Below are positions 25,073-33,329 of a stretch of 64,000 bases of DNA, piece after piece. The DNA is from Rhodoferax aquaticus (GTDB lineage: Bacteria > Pseudomonadota > Gammaproteobacteria > Burkholderiales > Burkholderiaceae_C). Positions within the stretch are counted from its first letter, which is position 1; each line of letters opens with the position of its first letter. The DNA lies in contig NZ_CP036282.1 in the NCBI RefSeq assembly GCF_006974105.1, forward strand, positions 3,410,001 through 3,474,000. The letters run 5' to 3'. The notes under the pieces are model-generated. The model was not told the DNA's origin and did no database searches. It saw only the letters and a list, made by a program, of their open reading frames with translations. The position numbers and the translations under genes were made by a program.

Positions 25073-25540
25073 ATGAACCTCGATACCACCGATTTGCGAA
25101 TTCTTGACCAACTGCAGCGCGACGGCGCCTTGTCCAATGTAGAGCTGGCGCGCCGCGTCCACCTGAGCCCGTCCCCCTGCTTAGCACGTGTCAAAGCCAT
25201 GGAAGCCAGTGGCGTGATTGACCGCTACGTGGCCATTGCCAACGCCACGCAGCTGGGACTGGGCGTGAACGTGTTCATCTCGATCAGCCTGAAATCGCAA
25301 AGCAAAGAGGCACTGGCTGATTTTGAGCAGCGCATTGCGGAACACGACGAAGTGATGGAGTGCTACCTCATGAGTGGAGACTCTGACTACCTGATACGCG
25401 TGGCAGTCGCCGACATTGGCGCTTTGGAGCGGTTTATCTTGGAGCAGCTCAGCCCCATCAGCGGCATTGACAAGATTCGCTCCAGTTTTGCGCTCAAGCA
25501 AGTGCGCTACAAAACCGCCCTGCCCTTGCCGCTCGTCTGA
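25073..25540 (+). CDS. Lrp/AsnC-family regulator, MdeR-like
   Basis: 155 residues. N-terminal HTH (ILDQLQRDGALSNVELARRVHLSPSPCLARVKAME) and C-terminal RAM ligand-binding domain (YLMSGDSDYLIRVAVADIGALERFI), full length. Divergent from the E1 gene with 105 bp between starts, so it probably controls it in response to an amino acid or oxoacid. The SRAP gene begins 11 bp after its stop on the same strand. Confidence 0.88.
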   Translation: MNLDTTDLRILDQLQRDGALSNVELARRVHLSPSPCLARVKAMEASGVIDRYVAIANATQLGLGVNVFISISLKSQSKEALADFEQRIAEHDEVMECYLMSGDSDYLIRVAVADIGALERFILEQLSPISGIDKIRSSFALKQVRYKTALPLPLV

Positions 25541-25551
25541 GCGCCCACGCG

Positions 25552-26226
25552 ATGTGCAATCTCTACCAACCCACAGGCCCCGAAACCATACGGCTGAAGT
25601 TTGGCGTTGCCGCCCCGGTGGGTGCGTACGGCCCCACCGTTGCACCCCTCAAGCCCGGCCCCATTGTGCTGGCCGGGCAGGCCCTCGTGGCGCAGTGGGG
25701 CTTTATTCCTGAAAACTCAGCAAGCGCCACGCCCATGCTGCCCAACGGTACACGCATGAGCACCAACAACGCCCGCGCAGAACGCCTTGCCAGCGCGACC
25801 ACCTACCGCAAGGCGTGGGCACTGGGCCAACGTTGCCTCATCCCTGCAGACCACTTTGACGAGCCCAACTGGAGCAGTGGAAAAAACGAATGGTGGCGCT
25901 TTTGGCGCGCCGATGGCGAGCCCTGGGCCTTGGCCGGCATCTGGACCGAGTGGGTCCACCCACTCACCGCAGAGCGCGTGCCCAGCTACGCCATGGTCAC
26001 GCAAAACTGCGATGGCCACCCGCTCTTGGGGCTCATGCACAAACCCGACCCCACACTAGCTGCGCACGCACAAGACAAGCGCGCGGTGGTCCCGATAGAG
26101 CCGCAGCACTGGGAGCAATGGCTGCAAGGTTCCACCGAGCAAGCGCACAGCCTGATTCAAGTGCCAGACGCGTCCCTATTCAAAGCCGGGCCTGCGCAGC
26201 CAGCGCGCCAAGAGCGTTTGTTTTAA
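25552..26226 (+). CDS. SRAP-domain DNA-protein crosslink protein (YedK/HMCES family)
   Basis: 224 residues. Cys2, exposed after Met removal (MCNLYQ), is the residue that forms a thiazolidine crosslink with abasic sites in single-stranded DNA. Further family marks are MSTNNARAE, CLIPADHFDEP with the Trp-rich stretch WWRFWRADGEPWALAGIWTEW, and the His-containing VTQNCDGHPLLGLMHK. The family shields abasic sites. Cytoplasmic; its proximity to the Lrp gene is likely incidental. Confidence 0.92.
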   Translation: MCNLYQPTGPETIRLKFGVAAPVGAYGPTVAPLKPGPIVLAGQALVAQWGFIPENSASATPMLPNGTRMSTNNARAERLASATTYRKAWALGQRCLIPADHFDEPNWSSGKNEWWRFWRADGEPWALAGIWTEWVHPLTAERVPSYAMVTQNCDGHPLLGLMHKPDPTLAAHAQDKRAVVPIEPQHWEQWLQGSTEQAHSLIQVPDASLFKAGPAQPARQERLF

Positions 26227-26254
26227 ACAGACGCAAGTGCTTGGCTCGGGCAAG

Positions 26255-27151
26255 TTACGACGCATGGCCACTGCGTCCCGCCTCTGCCTGTAGCCATTGG
26301 ATCAGGGTCAACACGCCTGGCTTTTCAATAGCAGGGGTGGGGTAAATCAGGTAATACGGCATGCGCACAGGAGCAGCAAGCTGCAAGGGAACCACCAATC
26401 GACCCGACGCAACGGCCTGCGCCACCAACGCGTGCTGACCCAAGGCCACGCCAACGCCCTCTTCAGCAGCACGCAAACACATCAGCGACGAAGAGAAGGT
26501 AGCGCCACGGCTGTTGCTCACACCCCCAACCCCAGCCGCCTCCAACCAACGCTGCCAATCCGGGTAGTCCGGCATGCCTTGCAAGGGCCGGTCGTGCAAC
26601 AGCGCGACACGTTCCAAATCAGCTACCGACTGCACGCGCGCAGCGTACTCGGGGCTACAAACGGGGTACAAGGCTGTTGAAAAAAGTTGCTGCACCACAT
26701 AGTCGGGTGCGCTCACGGGCCGGTACTCCACCGTAAAGTCGTAGAGCAAATAATCGTGCTCAAACTCTGTCTTGATTTCCAAATGGATGCCTGGATGCGC
26801 ATCGTAAAAGCGCGCGAGCCTAGGAATCAACCAGCGGTCGCACAGGGCCTGGCGCATGGCGATGCGCACCGTGACCGATGAAAACCCGATGAGTTGCTCG
26901 GTGGACTCACGCAGGGTGCGAAACGCTTCGCGCACCTTAGGCAAGTAGGTTTCGCCCGCCACGGTCAACTCCAGTTGGTTGTTGCGTCGCTTGAACAGGC
27001 TGAGCTCAAGACTCTCTTCCAACTGCTTGATTTGGTGGCTCACAGCAGCCGTGGTCACGTGCAAATCACGGGCTGCAGCGGTAAAGCTCAAGTGCCGGGC
27101 CGCCACCTCAAAAACCCGCAATGCATTCAGCGGTGGTAATCGAATAGTCAT
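26255..27151 (-). CDS. LysR-family regulator (GcvA-like)
   Basis: 298 residues. N-terminal winged HTH (LRVFEVAARHLSFTAAARDL, TTAAVSHQIKQLEESLE) and a C-terminal LysR substrate-binding domain. The start MTIRLPPLNALR at 27151 follows TAGGG at 6 nt and fits the GcvA pattern. It diverges from the cystathionine lyase gene across 187 bp and is the obvious candidate to regulate it and the following ABC transporter genes. Confidence 0.88.
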   Translation of the reverse strand: MTIRLPPLNALRVFEVAARHLSFTAAARDLHVTTAAVSHQIKQLEESLELSLFKRRNNQLELTVAGETYLPKVREAFRTLRESTEQLIGFSSVTVRIAMRQALCDRWLIPRLARFYDAHPGIHLEIKTEFEHDYLLYDFTVEYRPVSAPDYVVQQLFSTALYPVCSPEYAARVQSVADLERVALLHDRPLQGMPDYPDWQRWLEAAGVGGVSNSRGATFSSSLMCLRAAEEGVGVALGQHALVAQAVASGRLVVPLQLAAPVRMPYYLIYPTPAIEKPGVLTLIQWLQAEAGRSGHAS

Positions 27152-27338
27152 GGTTAACCCTAGTTTCAAGGTGTTCGTTAAGTTAAATTAAATGATACCC
27201 AGAAAATATGTCGCTTGATGCCGATATATCAAGGCCGCTACAGTCCCCGCCAACGCTGCAATCACCGCACACCAACGTGCTCGGTCCTACAGCCAGTTTC
27301 TACAAACACCGGGGAGCAATCCCCCACAAGGAGAGCGA

Positions 27339-28502
27339 GTGAGCGATTTCCCAGAAACCCTGCTGGTGCACGACCAGCCCAACCCCTGGCAGTCGGTGGT
27401 GCCACCGATTGTGCAAACCTCGCTCTTTACCTTTAAAACGGTAGAAGACATGGAGGCGCGCGTGCGCGGCGAAACCACCCGCCCGGTGTACTCACGCGGC
27501 GACAACCCGACCGTGCGCGAGTTTGAGCGCAAGCTGGCGCAGCTGGAGTGCGCTGATGATGCGCGCGCCTTCTCCAGCGGCATGGGCGCTATCAGCGCGG
27601 CCATTTTGTCGGTGGTGAAAGCGGGAGACACCGTGGTCTGCGTGCGCCATGTGTACCCCGACACCTACCGCTTTATGGAAAAGCTCTTGGTGCGTTTGGG
27701 GGTGAAAACGCGCTACATCGACGGCTGCGACACCGACACCCTGATTGCGGCTCTGCCCGGCACCACCTTGCTCTACCTAGAGAGCCCCACCAGCTGGACC
27801 ATGGAAACCCAAGACTTGCCCAAGCTCGCTGCCGCCGCGCGGGCACAGGGGGTAGTCACCATCATTGACAACAGCTGCGCCACACCGATCAACCAAAAAC
27901 CGCTGACCCATGGCATCGATTTGGTGGTGCACTCTGCCTCCAAATACTTAAGCGGGCATAGCGACACCGTGGCTGGCGTGGTGGCAGGCAATGCACAACG
28001 CATGGCGGCCATCAATGACCTGAGCTACCCCTACTTGGGTGCCAAGCTATCACCCATGGAGGGGTGGTTGCTCTTGCGCGGCCTGCGCACCCTGCCTATG
28101 CGCATGGCTTGGCAGTGGGCCAGTACCCAAGTGCTGCTGCAACGCCTGCAAAGTCATGCAGCGGTGAGCCAAGTTATGCACCCCTGGTGCCAACCCGGCC
28201 CCGGTGCAGCTTGCCTTACGGGCTATAGCAGCCTCTTTACCTTGGAGCTTGTAGCGGGCGCAGACATGCGCAAGTTTTGCAACACGCTCACCTTGTTCCA
28301 GCTTGGCGTGAGCTGGGGCGGCCATGAAAGCTTGGTGGTTCCCGCACTGGTCAGCCGCGCACAAGCGTCAGGCCCCAATTCGCAAATTGACTTCGGCATC
28401 ACAGACCGCATGGTGCGCTTGCATGTGGGGTTTGAAAACACCGAAGACCTGTGGCAAGACCTGCAGAACGCATTGGCAGCCGCACACCCAACACAGCCCT
28501 AA
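27339..28502 (+). CDS. metC: Cystathionine beta-lyase-like PLP enzyme
   Basis: 387 residues, GTG start with AAGGAG 8 bases upstream. Cys/Met-metabolism fold I enzyme with FSSGMGAISAAI, SWTMETQDLP, and PLP-lysine motif VVHSASKYLSGHSD (K202). It would cleave cystathionine, or a similar thioether or beta-substituted amino acid, to homocysteine or an analogue, pyruvate and ammonia. It lies 46 bp before a sugar-type ABC transporter gene set in the same direction, which is unusual for metC. The true substrate may be another S-substituted amino acid, so the symbol is tentative. Confidence 0.75.
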   Translation: MSDFPETLLVHDQPNPWQSVVPPIVQTSLFTFKTVEDMEARVRGETTRPVYSRGDNPTVREFERKLAQLECADDARAFSSGMGAISAAILSVVKAGDTVVCVRHVYPDTYRFMEKLLVRLGVKTRYIDGCDTDTLIAALPGTTLLYLESPTSWTMETQDLPKLAAAARAQGVVTIIDNSCATPINQKPLTHGIDLVVHSASKYLSGHSDTVAGVVAGNAQRMAAINDLSYPYLGAKLSPMEGWLLLRGLRTLPMRMAWQWASTQVLLQRLQSHAAVSQVMHPWCQPGPGAACLTGYSSLFTLELVAGADMRKFCNTLTLFQLGVSWGGHESLVVPALVSRAQASGPNSQIDFGITDRMVRLHVGFENTEDLWQDLQNALAAAHPTQP

Positions 28503-28548
28503 CCCCGGCGTAGACCGGATATTTTTTCAACACAAGAAGGAGACAAGT

Positions 28549-29817
28549 ATGCGAAAGATAGCGTTAGTCGGATCCCTGCTACTGGCAGGTGTACTCAGCA
28601 GTGGCTTGGTGCATGCAGGCAAGCTCAAAGTCGTCGAGGTCATCACCAGCCCAGAGCGCACCAAGCTCTTGCAAACCCAGTTGGCTGACTTCCAAAAAGC
28701 CAACCCAGGGACCACCGTAGAGCTCATCACCATTCCGTGGGATGGCGCGTTTGAAAAAGTGCTGGTCATGTTCAAGTCAGGCCAAATTCCTGACGTGATT
28801 GAAATGCCTGAGCGTTGGAGTGCGCTGTATGTCAAAGGCAAACAAATTGAAGCCCTAGACCCTTGGCTCAAGAACAGCAAGGACCTAGCAAGCTTGCAAA
28901 AAGCGGTGCGCGAAGCAGGCAAGTTTGGCGGTGACAAAACCTACCAAATCCCTTACGGCTTTTACATGAAGGCTTTGTTTTACAACAAGAAAATGCTGGC
29001 CCAAGCCGGTGTGCAGCCACCCAAAACACACGATGAGTTCGTGAAAGCAGTCGAGACCGTCAGCACCAAGTTGCCCGGTAAGTACGGCTACTGCCTGCGG
29101 GGCGGCAAAGGCGGTGGGTTTGAATGGATTACCTACCCCACGGCCTATGGCGCCAACGGCGCTTACTTCGACAAAGACGGCAACAGCCTGTACAGCACGC
29201 CCGCCTTCCAAAAAGGCATGCAAATGCTGGTGGACTTCTACCAAAAGGGCTACGCCCCCAAAGAGAGCATTTCTTGGGGCTTTAACGAAATCGTGACCGG
29301 CTTCTACAGCGGCACGTGCGCCATGCTCCAACAAGACGCTGACGCGCTGATCGGCATTGCAGAAAAGATGGACAGCAAAGACTTCGGCGTAATTCCTGTG
29401 CCCTTGAGCGCCAACGGCAAGGCCTACCCCAACACGGGCTTTGCCGGTTGGGCCATGACCAGTGCGTCCACCAACAAAGACGAGGGATGGAAGCTGATTC
29501 AGCACCTAAGCGCCAACAAGCAAAACATTGAGTGGGCCAAACTGGTGGGGGTACTGCCGGTGCACCAAGGCGCAGAATCAGACTCCGCTTTTGCGGGTGA
29601 GCACTGGGCTGGCTGGTTCCAAACCCTTAAGCAAGCGGACAAGTACGTGCAACTCACGCCACCGGTTTACCTGCCTGAGTGGGGCGCGATGTACGACAAA
29701 ACCATGGTTGAAAATGGCCAAGAGCTGCTCTTGGGCAAGCGCAAGGTTGCGGATGTGGCCAAGCAATGGTCCGACACGCTCTCCGCTGCGCAACACAAGT
29801 TTGACGCGGCCAAGTAA
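28549..29817 (+). CDS. ABC transporter solute-binding protein, CUT1 type
   Basis: 422 residues with a Sec signal peptide (RKIALVGSLLLAGVLSSGLVHA) and a start with AGAAGGAGA upstream. The mature part opens KLKVVEVITSPERTKLL and contains DVIEMPERWSALYVKG, typical of the cluster B/D sugar-binding fold. Periplasmic receptor for the two permeases and ATPase that follow. Substrate not predictable from sequence; the neighbouring PLP lyase and LysR regulator hint at a non-sugar or amino-sugar ligand. Confidence 0.88.
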   Translation: MRKIALVGSLLLAGVLSSGLVHAGKLKVVEVITSPERTKLLQTQLADFQKANPGTTVELITIPWDGAFEKVLVMFKSGQIPDVIEMPERWSALYVKGKQIEALDPWLKNSKDLASLQKAVREAGKFGGDKTYQIPYGFYMKALFYNKKMLAQAGVQPPKTHDEFVKAVETVSTKLPGKYGYCLRGGKGGGFEWITYPTAYGANGAYFDKDGNSLYSTPAFQKGMQMLVDFYQKGYAPKESISWGFNEIVTGFYSGTCAMLQQDADALIGIAEKMDSKDFGVIPVPLSANGKAYPNTGFAGWAMTSASTNKDEGWKLIQHLSANKQNIEWAKLVGVLPVHQGAESDSAFAGEHWAGWFQTLKQADKYVQLTPPVYLPEWGAMYDKTMVENGQELLLGKRKVADVAKQWSDTLSAAQHKFDAAK

Positions 29818-29860
29818 GCCTCACCCCACACAGGTCCGAAAGACTGTTTAACGGAACACC

Positions 29861-30799
29861 ATGCAAGCGACTGCCTCCCCGGGTGAACCCCGCAACCGTG
29901 CCTATTGGCTGCGCCACGCGCTGCCTTGGTTTTTATTGAGCCCCGCACTTCTGTTGGTGTGTGGGGTGTTGCTGGTGCCGCTGGGGGTGGGCGTGTCGTA
30001 CGCATTTATGTCCATGTCCATGGACAACTTGTTTGGTGAAGCCGGTTTTGCGGGCCTGGACAACTTTCGCACCCTGGTGGGTGACGCGCGCCTACCCGGC
30101 GTGCTGAGCAACACCTTGGTGTGGACGCTGTCTTCTTTAACGTTTCAATGCGTGCTGGGCTTTGGCCTGGCGCTCTTGCTGCGCCACAGTGGAACAGGCG
30201 GTCGACGTCTGCAGGCCCTGCTGTTCTTGCCCTGGGCAATCCCTAGTGTGCTGATTGGCTTGGTCTGGAAAATGCTGTTTAGCCCCTACACCAGCCCCTT
30301 GCCACATTGGCTGGTCGCAGTGGGTTTGCTGCCCACGGTCACCGACCTATTGGCAGACCCACAGTTAGCCATGGTGGGCCCGGTGGTGGCCAACGTGTGG
30401 TTTGGTATCCCGTTTTTTGCCATCACGCTGTTGGCGGCCCTGCAGGCCATTCCCGAAGACCTGTACGAAGCCAGCGCGCTGGATGGCGCAAGCGCCTGGC
30501 AAAGCTTTTGCCGAATCACCATGCCGCTGGTGATGCCGACCTTGCTGATCACCGTGTTGCTGCGCTCGGTCTGGATTGTGAATTTTGGGGACTTGGTCTG
30601 GATCATGACCCAAGGCGGGCCCGCGGGTGCCACGCAAATTTTGCCGACCTACCTGTTCACCACGGCATTTACCGACATGAACGAAGGCTACGCGTCTGCC
30701 TTGGCAGTGGCCCAGCTCATCATGCTCTTGGTCTACGCGGCCACGGTACTGCGATTGCGCCGCCGCATCATGGATGGCCGCATTGAGGAATCCTTATGA
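29861..30799 (+). CDS. Sugar-type ABC permease, first subunit (MalF/UgpA type)
   Basis: 312 residues, six membrane segments, binding-protein-dependent transport fold. The EAA coupling loop is EDLYEASALDGASAWQSFCR. The protein has the short MalF/UgpA-type layout. It overlaps the second permease gene by 4 bp. Confidence 0.9.
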   Translation: MQATASPGEPRNRAYWLRHALPWFLLSPALLLVCGVLLVPLGVGVSYAFMSMSMDNLFGEAGFAGLDNFRTLVGDARLPGVLSNTLVWTLSSLTFQCVLGFGLALLLRHSGTGGRRLQALLFLPWAIPSVLIGLVWKMLFSPYTSPLPHWLVAVGLLPTVTDLLADPQLAMVGPVVANVWFGIPFFAITLLAALQAIPEDLYEASALDGASAWQSFCRITMPLVMPTLLITVLLRSVWIVNFGDLVWIMTQGGPAGATQILPTYLFTTAFTDMNEGYASALAVAQLIMLLVYAATVLRLRRRIMDGRIEESL

Positions 30800-31632
30800 A
30801 TATCTGGCACCGACGTGCGGCCTTCTCCGGCCGCTGGTTGGGCTTGTCCCTGTACGTGGTCTTTGCCCTGTTTCCGCTGTATTGGCTACTCAAAATAGCC
30901 ATTACCCCGACCAAGTTGCTTTACAGCGAAGGGGTGCGCCTGTGGCCTAGCGCGTTCACCTTGTCGCACTTCCAGCAGGTGTGGACCACCACCCAATTTC
31001 CAGACTACTTTTGGAACAGTGCCAAGGTGGCGGTAGGTGCGGCAGGCCTGGCCACCTTAGCGGGGGCACTGGCGGGCTACGCCCTCTCGCGCTGGGTGTT
31101 TCGTGGCAAGGCGGTAGTGTCCTTTTTGCTGCTGGTCACGCAGATGTTTACCGTCATGCTCATGATCGTTCCGCTCAACCACATCTTGAACGGCGTAGGC
31201 CTCAACGACTCGCTCTTTGGCTTGGCCGTGGTGTACGCAGCGCTGAACGTGCCCTTTGCAACCTTTCTGATGCAATCGTTTGTGGACGCTATCCCCAAAG
31301 ACTTGGAAGAGGCCGCCATGATCGATGGATGCACACGGTTTCAGGCCATGGTGAAGGTGGTGTTTCCACTGACTTTGCCTGGCGTCGCGGCCACGGCCGG
31401 TTTTGCCTTTACCGCCGCTTGGAGCGAGTTGTTTTTGGCACTGGTACTCATCAACCGAGAGTCCGACAAAACCATCCCCCCCGCTTTGCTGAGCTTCATC
31501 ACCAAGTTCAGTGTGGACTGGGGGCAAATGGCGGCAGCGTCGGTGCTTCTACTCATTCCCGTGTGCGTGTTCTTTATGTTCGTACAGCGCTATTTGGTGG
31601 CAGGTTTAACCAGCGGAGCCGTCAAAGGCTGA
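30796..31632 (+). CDS. Sugar-type ABC permease, second subunit (MalG/UgpE type)
   Basis: 278 residues, six membrane segments. EAA loop KDLEEAAMIDGCTRFQAM. MalG-like C-terminus (FVQRYLVAGLTSGAVKG) with the conserved LTAGAVKG-type end. Forms the channel with the upstream permease. Confidence 0.92.
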   Translation: MNIWHRRAAFSGRWLGLSLYVVFALFPLYWLLKIAITPTKLLYSEGVRLWPSAFTLSHFQQVWTTTQFPDYFWNSAKVAVGAAGLATLAGALAGYALSRWVFRGKAVVSFLLLVTQMFTVMLMIVPLNHILNGVGLNDSLFGLAVVYAALNVPFATFLMQSFVDAIPKDLEEAAMIDGCTRFQAMVKVVFPLTLPGVAATAGFAFTAAWSELFLALVLINRESDKTIPPALLSFITKFSVDWGQMAAASVLLLIPVCVFFMFVQRYLVAGLTSGAVKG

Positions 31633-31656
31633 CCCGCACTTGAGGAGTTCATAGAT

Positions 31657-32709
31657 ATGGCATCGGTAAGCCTGCGTGGCGTGACGAAGAAGTTTGAGTC
31701 GGTGGAAGTTCTCACCGGCATTGACCTGGAAATTGCAGACGGCGAGTTTGTTGCCTTGGTGGGAGAGTCTGGCTGTGGCAAGTCCACCCTCTTACGGCTA
31801 CTGGCGGGGCTGGACTGGGTCAGCGGTGGTGAAATTGCCATTGGCTCGCGCGTGGTGAACAACGTGCCACCGCGTGACCGCGATGTGGCCATGGTGTTCC
31901 AAAGCTACGCGCTCTACCCCCATTTGTCGGTGGCCCAAAACCTGGGGTTCCCATTGGCATTGCGTAACACAGAGCCCAGTGCGCGCGAAGGGCGTATTGC
32001 CAGCGTCGCCGCATCCTTAGGCTTGGGGCGTTTCTTGCAACGCAGACCGCGCGCGTTGTCAGGCGGACAACGCCAACGCGTGGCCATGGGGCGCGCCATG
32101 ATCCGTTCACCCAAGGTATTTCTGTTTGACGAGCCACTGTCTAACCTAGACGCCAAGATGCGCCTGCAAATGCGCGCCGAACTCAAGGCCTTGCACCAGC
32201 AACTAGCGACCACTTCCGTCTATGTCACCCACGACCAGGTCGAAGCCATGACTTTGGCCGATCGCATCGTGGTGATGGACCAAGGCCGCGTGCAACAAGT
32301 GGGCGCACCTTTGGATGTATATGACCGCCCCGGCAACAAGTTTGTGGCCGGGTTTATCGGGTCCCCCGCTATGAACTTTGTGCAAGGGGAAGTCGCCGCC
32401 AGCGGCGTCAACGTGGCAGGCACCCACATTGCATTAGCCGTGAACCAGTTGCCTGAGCAGGGCCGCAAGGTATGGCTGGGAGTGCGCCCGGAGCACCTAG
32501 CCATAGACCCGAACGGTGTGAGCGCCAAAGTAGAAGTGGTGGAACCTTTAGGTCACGGCACCATGCTGCATGTCACCGCCTTTGGCGTGCGGTGGGTGGT
32601 GCTAGACAGCGGTCGTTCGCCAGTACGTGCCGGTGACCCACTCGGACTGCGCCTTGACCCCCAGCGCATGCACCTGTTTGACGTTGAGTCGGGCGTGCGG
32701 CTGGGTTAG
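31657..32709 (+). CDS. Sugar-type ABC ATPase (UgpC/MsmX family)
   Basis: 350 residues. Walker A GESGCGKST, signature LSGGQRQRVAMGRAM, Walker B VFLFDEPLSNLDA, H-loop VTHDQVEAM. The C-terminal ~110 residues are the OB/TOBE regulatory domain of CUT1 ATPases. Last gene of the five-gene set starting with the PLP lyase. Confidence 0.93.
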   Translation: MASVSLRGVTKKFESVEVLTGIDLEIADGEFVALVGESGCGKSTLLRLLAGLDWVSGGEIAIGSRVVNNVPPRDRDVAMVFQSYALYPHLSVAQNLGFPLALRNTEPSAREGRIASVAASLGLGRFLQRRPRALSGGQRQRVAMGRAMIRSPKVFLFDEPLSNLDAKMRLQMRAELKALHQQLATTSVYVTHDQVEAMTLADRIVVMDQGRVQQVGAPLDVYDRPGNKFVAGFIGSPAMNFVQGEVAASGVNVAGTHIALAVNQLPEQGRKVWLGVRPEHLAIDPNGVSAKVEVVEPLGHGTMLHVTAFGVRWVVLDSGRSPVRAGDPLGLRLDPQRMHLFDVESGVRLG

Positions 32710-32766
32710 AGAACTACACGCGTTGAACACTCACCCGTCTAAAGAAAGATACTTGCTACCAAATAA

Positions 32767-32797
32767 ATAGCTGACTGCGCTTATTCCATGGGCGCAA
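32767..32797 (+). repeat. Intergenic comamonad-type repeat, copy 1
   Basis: ATAGCTGACTGCGCTTATTCC followed by ATGGGCGCAA matches two other intergenic copies (53559-53591, 56821-56850) and a copy-like stretch inside rarA (57650-57680), all in the same orientation. Function unknown. Confidence 0.6.
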
Positions 32798-32809
32798 TCG
32801 CCCTATTTG
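32790..32809 (+). terminator. Possible terminator after the ABC transporter operon
   Basis: GGGCG (32790-32794), loop CAAT, CGCCC (32799-32803), then TATTT. The T-run is short, so efficiency is uncertain. It overlaps the end of the intergenic repeat. Confidence 0.5.
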
Positions 32810-32832
32810 GCTCAAAAAACTGACGTCAGGGC

Positions 32833-33210
32833 TTATTGCGACGAGAACAAGTGCGACAGCTCACGGTGCATGCGTTCGGTGTCGCCCGTGTTGAGTTCCA
32901 ACAAGCGACGTAGCCGCGTGAGGCTGGTCACATCAATATCTAAGCATTCAATGCCAAGGCGCACGCCGTCTTGGTGCACCAACTTGCCGGTGAGCATCAG
33001 GCCTTCACCCCCCTGGGACATGGGTAACTCCAAGCGACACTTGGTTTGCATCACCACGTCCAACTTGCTGTCTGACTCCACAAGAGCACCTTTGAGTGCA
33101 ATATCCACGAGCTGGACCGTCAGCGTTTTGCCAGGCAGATGCAAGAGCACAGCGGCGGCAAAGGGAATGCGCGTGTAATGCCGCAAGCCGGCGCTGGTCG
33201 TTTGGGTCAT
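32833..33210 (-). CDS. PilZ-domain c-di-GMP-binding protein
   Basis: 125 residues. Start at 33210 chosen for GAAAGG with 5-nt spacing; the longer frame upstream lacks conservation features. The N-terminal motif is RHYTRIPF (RxxxR of PilZ), then LVDIALKGALVES (D/NxSxxG-like, with Ala in place of Ser). These bind cyclic di-GMP in canonical members; the second motif is slightly degenerate. It is a small stand-alone cytoplasmic receptor. Convergent with the ABC ATPase gene. Confidence 0.82.
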   Translation of the reverse strand: MTQTTSAGLRHYTRIPFAAAVLLHLPGKTLTVQLVDIALKGALVESDSKLDVVMQTKCRLELPMSQGGEGLMLTGKLVHQDGVRLGIECLDIDVTSLTRLRRLLELNTGDTERMHRELSHLFSSQ

Positions 33211-33329
33211 ACATGCCTTTCGGGGTCTGGGCGGTGCGCCATAGGGAGGCGCATACAAGAGCGCAAGGGTACGGGGCTTTTACCAAACGCACAATCACCA
33301 TTTTTCAGTGGGAGGGTCACATCCGCTTC

